A stretch of DNA of 64,000 nt from Chelonoidis abingdonii (lineage: Eukaryota; Chordata; Testudines; Testudinidae): assembly GCF_003597395.2 (NCBI RefSeq), contig NC_133770.1, positions 35,478,428-35,542,427 of the forward strand. Reading direction: 5' to 3'. Of this stretch, positions 47,716 through 59,395 are shown piece by piece (position 1 is the stretch's first letter; every line of letters starts with the position of its first letter). Made by a program: the position numbers and the translations under genes. The notes beneath the pieces were generated by a model that saw only the letters and a list, made by a program, of their open reading frames with translations, did not search any database and was not told the DNA's origin.

Positions 47716-48384
47716 TCTCAAAACATTTATTAGCACAAGGAAAACCATGTCAAATGATACTAAATGCCCCTTCAGAGAAAGTAATAATACCCAAATCCAG
47801 TCATGGTCCTTCCTTGAAGTTGATATTTCCGACAGCACACCGACCCTGCCTATTTGATCTGCATGTAGAGATTGGTCCAACTGCCAGCTGTAGCTCACCT
47901 TGACCACACCCTTTGTTCGAGACCAGCGCACACATGATCCAATACTGAGAAGATTTTTTAGATCACATTTATCCCAAATTACACATCCGCGCTCCCCCGC
48001 CTCGTGAACCTCTCGCCTTGTACGGCACCTCCTCCTGCCTAGACACGCATCGTACCACTTGACCTCAGCTCGCCCAACCATCCTTCTCGTCGCTCTCAAT
48101 GAAATCCGGCTATTGGATCACATTGCACTCCTTCACCTCACAGCCCCGCACAACAGACCATGCACAACGTCTACGGATGTATGCCCTACAACCCTCCACC
48201 CACGAGCGAAACTGAACAGCACCTGACTGCTCAAGACTTGAAGAACACACCGAACTTTTGGCCACTTTCTTTCCTTTTATGTCAAAATTAGCGCGCAATG
48301 TCTAACACTATGGCCATACAAGACGCACCAAATGTAAGGAATTCACAGACCCCCCCAGGACTGCTAGAGAGCACCATCCCGTTG
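47716..48384. other. Noisy sequence, no recognised content
   Basis: Lies inside the probable unpolished stretch. The long minus-strand open frame at 47,686-48,099 has no recognisable domain and should not be trusted. Confidence 0.35.
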
Positions 48385-48830
48385 AAAGACACAACAGATA
48401 GCTAAGGTTAAGCGATCCCACTCTCTCACACAGCTCACACGGGTTAACAAAGGGAACCAAACACCAGAACCAGAGGACCTAATACAGGAAACGGATTTTT
48501 CAAAGCTCATACCACAGGGAGGGAGACTTTGGCAGGGTGTTAGAGTCTTTGGCTTGTCTTTTGTCTGTTCTGTGCTTCCCTCAGGCTACCGAAGTGGCGT
48601 CTATTTCCAATCTCTCTATCTCTTCATGTTTCCGGCATGTCATGAGTAAGCCCGGTTAGCACAAAGTAAGTAGTCCTTTAAAAATTGTTGTTGCTGTATT
48701 GTGGCATCTGTGTATGCTGGCTGGTGCAGTCTTTAAGTTGTATTTGGCTATAAGTATCGTTGTATAATTGTGTAAATTCGTTTTTTGACGAGTGCCAGGC
48801 TGTTTATCGCCTTTTCTGTTGTTTCATGTA
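48385..48830 (+). mobile_element. Partial LTR of the TGTCATAA family, noisy
   Basis: ACACAACAGATAGCTAAGGT then GGGTTAACAAAGGGAACCAA and AGAGGACCTAATACAGGAAA follow the 5' half of the LTR at 11,706. It continues to GGCTGTTTATCGCC, with many indels, and lacks a clean TGTCATAA start. Confidence 0.55.
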
Positions 48831-48845
48831 CATTTTCATCTATAG

Positions 48846-49042
48846 CTGAGAGAGCACAGAAACAGACAAAGACCCCAAGACAACCGAACAAAGACCCAAG
48901 ACCAAGAAACACCCACAAATTCCCTCCCTTAAGCTTTGAAAAATCCAGTTTCCTGATTGGTCCTCTTGTCAGGTGTTTGGTTCCCTTTTTTAACCCTTTA
49001 CAGGTAAAAGAAACCTTAACCCTTAGCTATCTGTTTATGACA
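48846..49042 (-). mobile_element. Partial LTR of the TGTCATAA family, inverted
   Basis: The reverse complement starts at 49,042 with TGTCATAAACAGATAGCT and runs through the 5' part of the LTR. It is clean and forms an inverted pair with the noisy copy on its left. Confidence 0.7.
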
Positions 49043-49563
49043 CCCCTCAGCAGAAAAATCTCGATTCGAATAAGGAAAACAACGTTTTCACTAAAGTGAC
49101 GCTGTCTCTGCTTCACTGTAGAGTTTCTATCTACAACTTTCCCCAGCCATTTCCTGCCTGGTTTTCTGTGACAGCTTTAAAGAAATGGTTCATGTAGCCA
49201 TGCACTCATCATGTGTAAATGATCAGCAGGACATTTTCATAGCATCTGCTAGAGAGGTTGATTCTGAAAGGCAGTAAGCTTCTCTTGCAAGATGCTTAGA
49301 TACTGCTTTGACGGGCATAGTATCAAGGGATTCTGTAGCTAGAGATGGAGTTTTCTTTACTCCTGCTGCATTCAGCTGGGGGATTCACAATCCTCAGGAC
49401 CTTGCCACATCAAGCCCCATATTTTCATTTATGAAGGACACAGATGCTCTAAAATAATGTATTTCACACCGAACTAAGATATACATTACCAACATAACTT
49501 GCATAGTTTCCTTTTCCAAGCAATGTACTAAATGACGAGGCCAAAAGAAAAATTATTACCTAC
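49043..49563. other. PTCHD3 intron, no recognised content
   Basis: No exon or repeat boundary was seen. Confidence 0.4.
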
Positions 49564-50573
49564 TGTAGTGAGGCAGCCTGGCTCCCAGCCGCCCCAGAGA
49601 GGGGCAAGTCCCAGACGCCAAAGTGGGCAGAGTCGCTGGAGCCTGCGCCTGCCCCCCAGAGGTCAAGGAGCAGGGCAGGAAGTATAAAAGCTCAACTGCA
49701 GGGCTCAGAAGCTGCCTGGCCGCCGGAGAGGCCAGACGCTGATGCCCTAGCTCCTGCTGGGGAGACTCCTGCTGCCTGTGACCGACCCAAGGACTGGCCA
49801 TACTTGCAGATGCTGGACGCCGACCAGATGCTGGAAGAGCCAATAAACGGACTGATACAAAGGGACCCAGAGGATCTGCCCAGTTTACCTCTCGCTCAGT
49901 ATCCCGAGGAGCCCATGGTGTTGGACACCAGTAAAGACACCGCTGAGACGCAGGTGCTGGTAGAGGGGGAGGTTGAAAATAGCCCAGGGGGAGCCGACCC
50001 TAGTCTGGCTACAGAACACCCAGAGCCAATGTCAGTGTGTTGCGGCCAGGATCCCCACCGGCACGGCAGCAGGCTGCCTGCCACTGTTAGGGCGCCAGGC
50101 TGGGACACAGAGGAGCGGGCGGGCGGGCATCCCCCCTGCTACCCCACTCACAGGTGGCAGTCTCCCCCTCGCCCCGACACTCAGGTCTGAGCCCTGAACT
50201 GTTGTTTGCTGCCCCACCCTGACCTAGGGCTGGGCTTGAATACTAAACTGTTTGCTCGGCTCCTGCCTGAGGGTCTGAGCCCTGAACTGTTGTTTGCTGC
50301 CCCACCCTGACCTAGGGCTGGGCTTGAATACTAAACTGTTTGCTCGGCTCCTGCCTGAGGGTCTGAGCCCTGAACTGTTGTCTGTTGCCCCGCCCTGCCC
50401 TAGGGCCTGGGCTTAATATGGAACTACTTGCCCAGCCCGTCCCGGAGGGCCTGAGCCCCTGACGGTTTCCTGTCCCACCAAGCTAATCTGCCCACTCACC
50501 GGACTTGTGTAGTGAGGTGGCCTGGCTCCCAGCCACCCCAGAGAGGGGCAACCCCCAACAGCGGACGTCTACA
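49564..50573 (+). mobile_element. Compact LTR-like element with terminal direct repeats
   Basis: Begins TGTAGTGAGGCAGCC and ends GGACGTCTACA, flanked by exact CCTAC duplications (49,559-49,563; 50,574-50,578). The first ~45 bases (TGTAGTGAGG..CTGGCTCCCAGC..CCCCAGAGAGGGGCAA) are repeated at 50,508-50,551. A TATAAA box lies at 49,683 and AATAAA at 49,842. Inside, an 87-bp unit (GGTCTGAGCCCTGAACTGTT ... CTCCTGCCTGAG) is repeated about 2.5 times at 50,184-50,390. The 128-codon frame at 49,804-50,190 has no recognised domain. It may be a long solo LTR or a very short non-autonomous retroelement. Confidence 0.65.
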
Positions 50574-50578
50574 CCTAC

Positions 50579-51524
50579 CGATAAAGTTTGTCAAATTTGG
50601 ACTCACCAGCACTGGGACCAGCTGGAAGACCCCTGAACTCTGTGCAGAGTAGAGAAGCTATCACAGAGCTGTGTAAGCTGTGAAGCTGGACTTCAGGCCC
50701 AGGCAGGGTGCTCATATCAATCTGTCAGACAGGCACTGTACTACAGCCAAACGTGCTCCTGTCAAGGGAGCCCACTTGCTGCTCATAGGAGAGGCAAAGA
50801 CAAGACATGCTGGCATCCACCTCAGAGGTGGGAGTCATAATGTCCAATTGAATGACTGCCCCAGATGAGCCTTTCCCACCCCGCAAAACACAGGTGCTCG
50901 GCAGCAGAGCTCAGAGCACTGCCTTTCATCCTCTCTCTCCAGTCTGGAAGAGAGCCCTCAGGTTTCTTGCTTCTGGTCATTTCCTTTCCATTTTCTTATC
51001 TTCTCTTTTTCCTTAGTATTCTGCAAGATAGTGAGAGAGAGGCAGAAGGAAGGAGAGAACAGGAGAAAAGACTCCACAGGTCTCAGGCAAGGAGCCTAGG
51101 AGTCAAAGAAAACTGCAGTTTGCATAATCAGGGCAGAGTTTCACAACTCTTTGCTTCCCAATAGGTGGCATCATATTGCTTTCTTTTTACTCATTGTTGT
51201 ATGACGGGGGAATAGAGAGCTACAACAATTCTGCTGTCAGTTAAACTCTTGCACCTACACTGAGTCACTGGTTGTGCAGTTTAAACTGAAGGACTGATTT
51301 GGCCCATGTTGTGACTTTAAAATGTTAATACCTGATGCTCTCATTAAAGTATTAATGAGAATCATGTAACCAAAGTTGCTTTTACAAAACATGGTAATTA
51401 TAATGCTTGTATTATAAGGATTTTGCATGCCATTGCATATTTTATATTATTTATAATATAATTATATAATATAAAACCACAGCATTTAAAAGCTTAACAA
51501 GATGCTTTGTACACAATTTTCCAG
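50579..51524. other. PTCHD3 intron, no recognised content
   Basis: No further exon was found. AT-rich runs occur near 51,440-51,475 just before the exon 3 acceptor. Confidence 0.4.
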
Positions 51525-51675
<151 letters not shown>

Positions 51676-52266
51676 TGAAAAGAAATTGGGCTTGATGAAA
51701 AAAATGGAAATGCAAAATGTGTCTAGTGGGAGATTATTGTTACATGGCATGAATCAGGGATCAGCACAATTACAAGTTAAGACCACTGGGTACGATAGTC
51801 ATTTTCCAGATGTTTATCCATTCTGTTCTTCAGCAGTGCAGAATGTGCAAAACAAGGGTTCACTTGTAATGGTTTATAGCAGGAGGTACAGTAGCACGGG
51901 GTCATTCAGCTTAGTGTGAGGTTGAAGGTGGGTTCATGCTTCCAAAAGCAGTTCTGTATTTTCCATAGCATGGATGAGGAATCTACCTCATTATCCCTGG
52001 CGTGCTTTCTCTTTCAGAGAAATGTGGTGAGAGAGAAAGAGAGACCTCACCTAAAGAGATCTCACCATGGGAAAATATAATACATTACCTTGTATATGGA
52101 GGGGTTGGATGGCATTTATTTTCTGTCGGTCCATAACTTCACTTAGTGTGAACACAATGCTTATTGCTCAGCTTAAGTCATTGCTTGTTTTGCAATTTTG
52201 CTATTTTCCATTACAATTGATATTGATGATGTATACAATAAGCTATTAACCTTTTCCCGTTTGTAG

Positions 52267-53846
52267 GGGTTGGTGTTGATGACATGTTCATTATGATCTC
52301 CTGCTGGCAACAGACTAATCCTGAAAATAAAGTTGAAAAGCGGATGGCTGAAACTTATGCAGAGGCAGCAGTGTCTATCACAATCACCACTCTCACTGAT
52401 GTTTTAGCCTTCTACATAGGGATGATAGCTTCCTTTCCATCTGTGGAGTTCTTTTGTCTCTACACAGGAACTGCTTTCATCTTCTCCTATATGTTCAACA
52501 TCACATTCCTAGGAGCTGTCCTTGCTTTAAATGGTAAAAGGGAAGAAGGCAACAGACACTGGTTAATTTTCACAAAAGTGAAGGACATTGTTCAGCCTCA
52601 TCGCTCCTATTTGTACAACATGTGCTGTGTAGGAGGCTTTTCTGATAAATCTTCTGGGGGAGAAGGTGAATATCCAATGAACAAATTCTTTAGGAAATAT
52701 TATGGTCCTTTCCTTACAAAGATCTGGACCAAAGTGTCTGTGGTGTTGCTGTATGGAGGGTTCCTGGCTACTAGTATTTATGGGTGTACTCAGATGAAGG
52801 AAGGTATAGACCTGCGAAATCTGGCTAGTGACGATTCTTATGTCATTCGGTACTATGACTGGGTAGATGATTATTTCTCAGAGTACGGTCCTAGGATTAT
52901 GGTCACTATCACAGAAAATGTACCTTATTGGAATCTATCCATTCGTAATGACATTGAGAACTGTATGAAATCTTTAGAAAATAACTCCTACGTGGACAAG
53001 AGTCTCTCAGAGTCATGGCTAAGAATGTATGAGAATGTTGCTAGAATTGGTTCACTGAGTATAGATACGAAGGCGTTTTTCATGGGTAATTTATCTGAAC
53101 TATATAAATTATTTCCAGAGTTTGAACTGGACATTGATATTCGCTATAAGGAAATTGCAGCCTCACTTTTTTTCATTCAAACAGTGAACGTTACTACTGC
53201 AGTTGACGAGAAAAACCTTTTACACCAATTAAGAGACCTGGCCAAGGGCTGTAAGATCCCATTAATGGTATATCAGCCCTCATTTATATACTATGATCAG
53301 TATATCGTAATAGTGCCAAACACCATTCAGAATACTGGAATTGCTACTGGAGTTATGTTGTGTGTTTCCTTGCTGCTTATTCCCAATCTGCTCTGCTCCT
53401 TGTGGGTAACTTTTGCTACTGCTTCTGTTGTTGTTGGCGTTGCTGGTTTCATGATATACTGGGATGTCAATCTTGATTCCATATCTATGATTAACCTTGT
53501 CATTTGCATCGGATTTTCAGTAGATTTTTCTGCTCATATATCGTATGCATTTGTTTCAAGTGAAAAGTCAACTATGAATGAGAAGGCAGTTGAAGCACTG
53601 TATCTTCTTGGCTACCCCGTAATACAAGGTGCTCTCTCCACTATATTAGGAGTAATTGTGCTGTCTGCAGCACAAGCTTACATCTTCAGAACATTTTTTA
53701 AGATTATGTTTCTCGTTATCTTGTTTGGAGCTGTTCATGGTCTTGTTTTTATTCCAGTATTTTTAACCTTTTTTGGAATTTATGGCAGATCATCAAACAA
53801 AAGAGTAAATATAAAAAAAATAGGAAAAAAACAGCAGCTCTTTTAG
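52267..53846 (+). CDS. PTCHD3: PTCHD3-like last coding exon
   Basis: Follows TTTTCCCGTTTGTAG and joins exon 3 in phase to give ILGVGVDDMFIMISCW, the conserved fourth-helix motif of patched/RND proteins. About 526 codons to TAG. Order of parts: helices of the first membrane block (TITTLTDVLAFYIGMIASFP), a cytosolic loop, a seventh helix (VSVVLLYGGFLATSIYGCTQ), a second extracellular loop with N-glycosylation sequons (NLS, NNS, NLS, NVT), and the second block of helices with GFSVDFSAHI, the partner of GVDDMF. It ends in a basic tail. The protein would be a multipass membrane protein; PTCHD3 is known mainly from male germ cells, but its transport role is unproven. The exon itself is undamaged. 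The upstream stop and broken exon 1 make a full product doubtful. Confidence 0.85.
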
Positions 53847-54511
53847 TAACAGACAAAATCCAATTAATGTCTCAAACAGCGTCATGCTGAAGGCCAAGTA
53901 AATCCAGATTGCTCATAAATTTACATACAATTTAAAATACAGCGTATCAGCCAAAAAGAACATGTTGAAGGTTTCATTGTAAGAAAATGTCACAGATTTG
54001 TACTGTTCGAGTTTAACACTTAATGGGATTAGCTCAAAGCCCACTAAGGAACTTTTAGTGTACTGTTGCAGGGTCCTCATGGACAGTTACTGCACAGCGT
54101 GCAAGTGTGGTGTAGATTAGACCCCAGTTTGCCATGCACAAACAGTTCATCCAGATAAGCCCTTAGATCATAAGAGAAAACATGATATCATAATATTAGA
54201 AGATTACCAAACAAAAAAACTTTGTTAAAATACATTTAACATTAAAAGCATGTTTCAATAGAGTCCAGATAAAACCCTTCAGAAATGACACTTTCCTTTA
54301 CCAAAATGCTACAGAAAATATTAAAAAGTTTGGAGATCATTGAAGAGCTCCAACAAGTTCCACACTGCTGCATAATCTTTTGTCACTCATTATAACCCTG
54401 CTTGACATAATGCAGTGACCATCTTTAAGATTACCACTCTCTTGTATTCTATAAAGGATATATGTAGTTGGGTGTATTCTGTTGATTTTATATGTTCTCT
54501 GTTAAATGACC

Positions 54512-54517
54512 AATAAA
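54512..54517 (+). terminator. Polyadenylation signal of PTCHD3-like gene
   Basis: AATAAA in ACCAATAAAGATTTC, about 670 bases after the stop codon, the first good hexamer downstream. Confidence 0.5.
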
Positions 54518-54599
54518 GATTTCAAAAGAAATATTGTCAAGAATATGTTAAATTGTGCCAGCATTATCTGGGCTTTCTCATAATGTACGTTCTCATGAA

Positions 54600-55200
54600 A
54601 TTTAAATGTAGGGCGCCCTACATTACCATGCAAGCAGACAAATTGTTAAAGTGGTTGATTGAAAACTAGGCATAGGAGCAGCAGCAGCACTTAAGTACTA
54701 CAGCAACTGGCAACTCAGGTAACAGCAGGTTATTGCAAAACAGCAGAAGCACCCCAGGACCTATTGCAGCAGATGGCAGCCGAGTTGCCACCTTTGACCC
54801 ATCTGGCTTCGTCAGCAGCCACCCTGTTTAATAGCCACCCTCTGACCAAAATGTAACCAGATGATTTGGTGACATATCAAAGGGTTGCCACAGTTTTCCT
54901 GTCAGAAATCTGCCTGGCCCAGCCCATGTGTAGCAAAGAACAAGCTACCTTCAAGGCATTGGAGTTTGCAGGAGCTATAGGCTACAATCAGCCAGACTGG
55001 ATGGACATACCGATGCTGGTTACAAAGTGAAATATCCTCTCCTGGGACACAGCCCAGGTCAGCATGCAATGGTTTGGGGATCTCTGATGATGGTGGCTTA
55101 AACTTGAGATCCACTCTTCTGCAGGACCTGTTTAGTTATTGGTGGTGGAGTGATTTCGAAAAATTCTAACGGCTGACCATGAGAATGGAACTGTTGGTGT
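54600..55200 (+). mobile_element. Possible gag-like retroelement remnant
   Basis: A broken frame on the + strand reads SEICLAQPMCSKEQATFKAL then EFAGAIGYNQPDWMDIPMLV. It looks like protein-coding retroelement debris, but I cannot assign it. Confidence 0.3.
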
Positions 55201-56399
55201 CATACCGAACAGACAGCTGCAGATGTGCATCTCGTGGAAGATGATATGGCAGCTGAACCCCTCCCAGGGAATGACACTTCCTCAAGGGAAAGGTGCAGGA
55301 TTTCTTTTGTAATGGCAGAGCCAATTGATTTGACCTGCCTACAGGAGAGATTGTAGTGAATTGAAGGCCTATATACTATTATCCTGGCTGTGGGTGCAGC
55401 ATATAGAGTTGAAATTGTAGGCTTAGTGGTGTTCTGGGTTAGGCTGAGGGAGGCTGGGGAGATGTTGTTATCACCAGTCCACGTGACATTTGAAACTATC
55501 AGCGAAACCACTGAGACTGTGTGGTAGACCCCACCCACAGCAAAAAGGTATGAGTGGACCCTCGCCAGACTCCCTGGTAGTGGACCTGGTCAATCAGCAC
55601 AAGTACCAGGGCTACCGGGGGCCCACCCCGAAAAGTCAACTGGCCAAAAAGTTAGACCTTTTTAGGAGAAAGGTTTACTCGACAAGGGTTGCAGCTCCAC
55701 ATCGCTAACCACCAGGTAGTGGTCAGCAGATATAAGTTTAATACATGTGGGTCCTTGACAAAGTTTACCGAACTCCTGCCCTCAGACTCTCGCACAGAGT
55801 TTTCCATGCTAGTAGAGGAAGATAAACTAATTTCCCTGGTATCTCTGCACGCAGCTTTGGATGCACCAGGTGTGGCTGCACACACCATGGTGACTCGGTA
55901 GCTATGGGGAGGAGCTCCTGGCTGCAGGTCTCTGGCCTCCCACATGAGGTCCAGCACAACCTCAAAGACTCTAGGGCCACCCTAACGTCCCTTGGCCTTT
56001 ACACCCTGTCCAACCAGTGGAGGCATTTTAGACCACAGCCCCAGCTGAGGAGTTACCAGCCTCAAAACAGGCAGGAGGTGTATAAAGCAATGATAGAAGG
56101 AACAGAAAGAAGAATAGAAACTCTAGAAAGAAACCTCATCCCTTCTCTGGCCAGTCTAAACCTTCCTCAGGCCAAAACCAGGCCTTTTGAAGATGCGCAC
56201 GAGGACAGCGCACCAGTACAAAGACTGGATTCATCCCACCTTACCTTTTCATCCCATCTATCACCTTTCTACCCTGCATGGGCCCATATCACATCAGATG
56301 GTTGGGTGCTCCGCACGGTAGAGAAGGGATATTCACTCCAATTCTCTGCCCTCCACCCTTCCACCCCTCTTCCCCTTCCCTTTCAGGGACCCGTCTCAC

Positions 56400-56678
56400 A
56401 AGCATCTCCTTGTACAGGAGGTGCATGCATTCCTATTGCTGGGAGCAGTGGAAATGGTTCCTGAGGAGCAGAAGGGCAAGGGCTTCTATTTCCTAATACT
56501 GAAAGCCAAAGGCAGGCTCAGACCCATCCTAGACCTGCAAGAACTCAAGAAGTTCATAAAGAAACTCAAGTTCTGCATGGTTTCTTTGGCCTTCATCATC
56601 CCTTCCTTGGATCCAGGGGACTGGTATGCAGCCCTGGACTTGAAGGATGCTTACTTTCATATAGCAATCACTCCATCC
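56400..56678 (+). pseudogene. DIRS reverse transcriptase, N-terminal part
   Basis: Reads KGFYFLILKAKGRLRPILDL then QELKKFIKKLKF and DPGDWYAALDLKDAYFHIAI, the first RT motifs including the catalytic LDLKDAYFHI. It is cut off by the hAT insertion at 56,679. Confidence 0.8.
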
Positions 56679-57196
56679 CCAGGCTGGATTACCCAATAGG
56701 CAGACTAAGCACATGCTTGATGTTGTGTATTTGGTTGTCATGGTTTTTGTTCCTACGGCAACTGAGTTAGATTATTAGGGGAAAGCCCAGCCAGCTTGGG
56801 CCGGTTAGGCGAGCTCTGGATCTGTAAATAAATGGTAGTTTTGTTAGCTGTCTGCTGTCTGGCCTCAAGTGATTTCTTCCTAAACCGGCTGCCCCCAAGG
56901 ATATAACACTTGATATTTGATATTTCAAAAAAAGCATCAAAGTAGTCATCATAGGAAAAATCAGAACTTTGTTAGACTTCATTACATTCCTCTCCACGCT
57001 CTTCCCCATTTATCTGTTCTCTTTTTATTACTTATCCCCACCTAAACCGGGGGGAGTGGGGGTGGGTGGCATCCTACTAACATAGATTGAAATAATGCGA
57101 GGAAATCAGATCCTGTCATGTATTGCAATAAATTGATGTTTTATTATTGATATATACTTCTGAGTTAAACATATTTGATTCATTTTTTTTGTTTCT

Positions 57197-57222
57197 TATA
57201 TATATATTATATATATACATAA
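57197..57222. repeat. AT microsatellite
   Basis: A run of TA dinucleotides inside the hAT element. Confidence 0.6.
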
Positions 57223-57285
57223 AAATAGTGTATGTTGTGTAATTACTATTTTTTTTAAGTTCAGAAAACTGAGATAAAGGGCAGG

Positions 57286-58530
57286 ATGAAACGTAACCAA
57301 CTGAGTGGAGCACAGAAACATAAACTGGCAGAAGAAAAGAAACAAAAAACTAGTGAAATTTTCCAAAATCTTCCAAAGTTGCCATAATTTTTCAAAGCGA
57401 ATCCATCAGAAGCAACATCTTCTCTCAGTAGCACAGACATCATTCCAAAACCTGTAGGTGTTTCAGAGACTGACCATTCTTCTATTGGTGAAACAAACAC
57501 CAGAACAACAAACGTTCCAGAACATGTGGATGTGTCAGAGACTGTAACTGATCATCCTACTACTGGTGGTAAAACAGACATTGTTCTAGAAGGTGTGGAT
57601 GTGTCAGAGACCGAACCTGCTCATGATGTAAATAATAGGAGAAAAGATCCTGTTGACCTCTTTCTATTACTTGCTGGGAGGCACACGCAGTGGCAACAAA
57701 TGCAATTCTGGAGTCCTACTCAAAGATTGTGGATGCATTAGAAAGTATAACTGAAGACCAATCACAAAAGGGAGAAACTATACGAGAGGCAGAAAATATT
57801 GCAAACAAGATGCAAGAACTAGAGTTTGTATTCACGCTGACCATGTGGAATGAAATTTTACAACACTTTTACCACACAAGTCAAGCTCTCCAAAATAAAG
57901 AATTGGATTTGAAAACATGTGCAGACCTCTTTCAATCATTAGCAGACCACTTACACACTTTGAGGAATGATTTCGAAAGATCTGAAGACATATCAAAAGA
58001 TATCTTGCCTGATACTAACTACAAAGAAGGCCAGTCCTGCAAGCGAATCAGGAAAAAACAAGCAAATGATAGCAGTGCAACAGAAACAGCATTGAATCCT
58101 AGAGACAAATCTCACGTATCTACTTACTACGCTATAATTGATACTCTTGAAGCTCATATGAAGAGGAGAGGTGAAGCGTACAAAGGAGTATCAAGTAGAT
58201 TTTCTTTTCTAAACGATATGGACTTATCTGACGAATAATATTCACAAGGTTCCCAAAAACTAGTTGACTCATACCCTGTTGACTTGAACATGAATCTCCG
58301 TGGAGAAGTGTGGCAGTTCCACAGTTCTATGCGCGCAAAGTTTAATGAAACAGGAAAAATGAAATTCAGTCACATTGATCTTCATGACACAATATTGAAA
58401 GATGGAAAAATGTGTATTTCCAAATGTAAAGATCACGCTACGTATTTTTCTAACATTGATGATTACTAACTGCACCGCAGAACGCTCTTTTTCTCAGCTG
58501 AAAAGAATAAAAAAACCCTCAGAGAACACC
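57286..58530 (+). pseudogene. hAT transposase remnant
   Basis: Starts MKRNQLSGAQKHKLAEEKKQ at 57,286, as in ZMYM1-like hAT proteins, but meets TAA after about 34 codons. A middle part (57,690-58,238) reads ATNAILESYSKIVDALESIT and a long helical region. The C-terminus near 58,474 shows AERSFSQLKRIK, the hAT dimerisation motif, in another frame. The zinc-finger and catalytic centre are deleted. Confidence 0.7.
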
Positions 58531-58798
58531 GTGTCAGGACAGACTTGATTCACTTTCCCTACTGTGTATGGAAGCGGACCTGCTTTGTTGAGTCAGCTTC
58601 AATGAACTTATCTAGAATTTTGCAGTCAGAAAATCTAGAAAGAAGCTATTTTAATTTCAGCATGCAGGTGTCATTTCAAAAAATAAAATTTTATTTTATG
58701 GTATAGTATTTTTTTTATTTTGAATTACATATGGGGGGGCACTTTAATCTTTTCAGTGCTGAGGGCCTCTAAAGGTCTTAATCTGGCCTTGTCCATCC

Positions 58799-59395
58799 TA
58801 TACAAGGTACCTTAGGTCTGTGGTCAGCCACAATCATTACCAGTTCCCAGTCCTCCCGTTCAACCTCTCAGCAGCGTCATGGGTATTCACCAAGTGTATG
58901 GCAGTTGTGGTCGCCTTTCTGCACAGATGGCAGGCACAGATGTTTCCGTGCCTCAGCGACTGGCTGATCAAGGGCCACTCCATGGCTCAAGTGGAGGCAC
59001 AAGTCGACTTCATAAGAATGACATTCGATGAACTGGGTCTTATCCTGAATGTAGGGAAATCAACCCTGACCCCGGTTCAGCAGATAGAATGTACAGGGAC
59101 GGTTCTGGGCTCGAAGCAGGCCAGGGCATGCTTCCCAGAATCAAGGTTCCGGACCCTGAGCAACATCATTTGAGGTCTCAGGCAGTTTCCCACCACCACA
59201 GCAAGGAATTGCCTGAAACTTCTGGGAAACATGGCCACTTTTACCTATGAGGTGCAACACGCCAGGCTCAGGCTTTGGCCGCTCCAGTTATGGCTAGCCT
59301 CAGTGTAATGGCCAGTTCATGGCAGTGTGGACAAGGTCATGACTCTGCCTTCTCCGGTCATTGACTACCTCCTGTGGTGGCTCAACCCGCACGCA
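58799..59395 (+). pseudogene. DIRS reverse transcriptase, C-terminal part
   Basis: Resumes with RYLRSVVSHNHYQFPVLPFN and continues through WVFTKCMAVVVAFLHRW. The active-site strand reads CLSDWLIKG where DIRS elements usually have YLDDWL, so one catalytic aspartate is lost. The region after about 59,173 is frameshifted. Confidence 0.75.

Larger units (their letters stand above)
56679..58790 (+). mobile_element. hAT transposon (ZMYM-like type), internally deleted
   Basis: Ends CCAGGCTGGATTAC and, inverted, CAAGGCCAGATTAA. An 8-bp duplication CTCCATCC / GTCCATCC (56,671-56,678; 58,791-58,798) differs at one base. It interrupts the DIRS reverse transcriptase. About 2.1 kb, so much shorter than a full element of this kind. 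Confidence 0.8.

Noticed and set aside
47686..48099. A 137-codon minus-strand gene
   Set aside because: Located in the insertion-noise stretch; reading frames there are not reliable.
49804..50190. A 128-codon protein gene
   Set aside because: It lies inside an LTR-like element and has no recognised domain; coding status cannot be supported.
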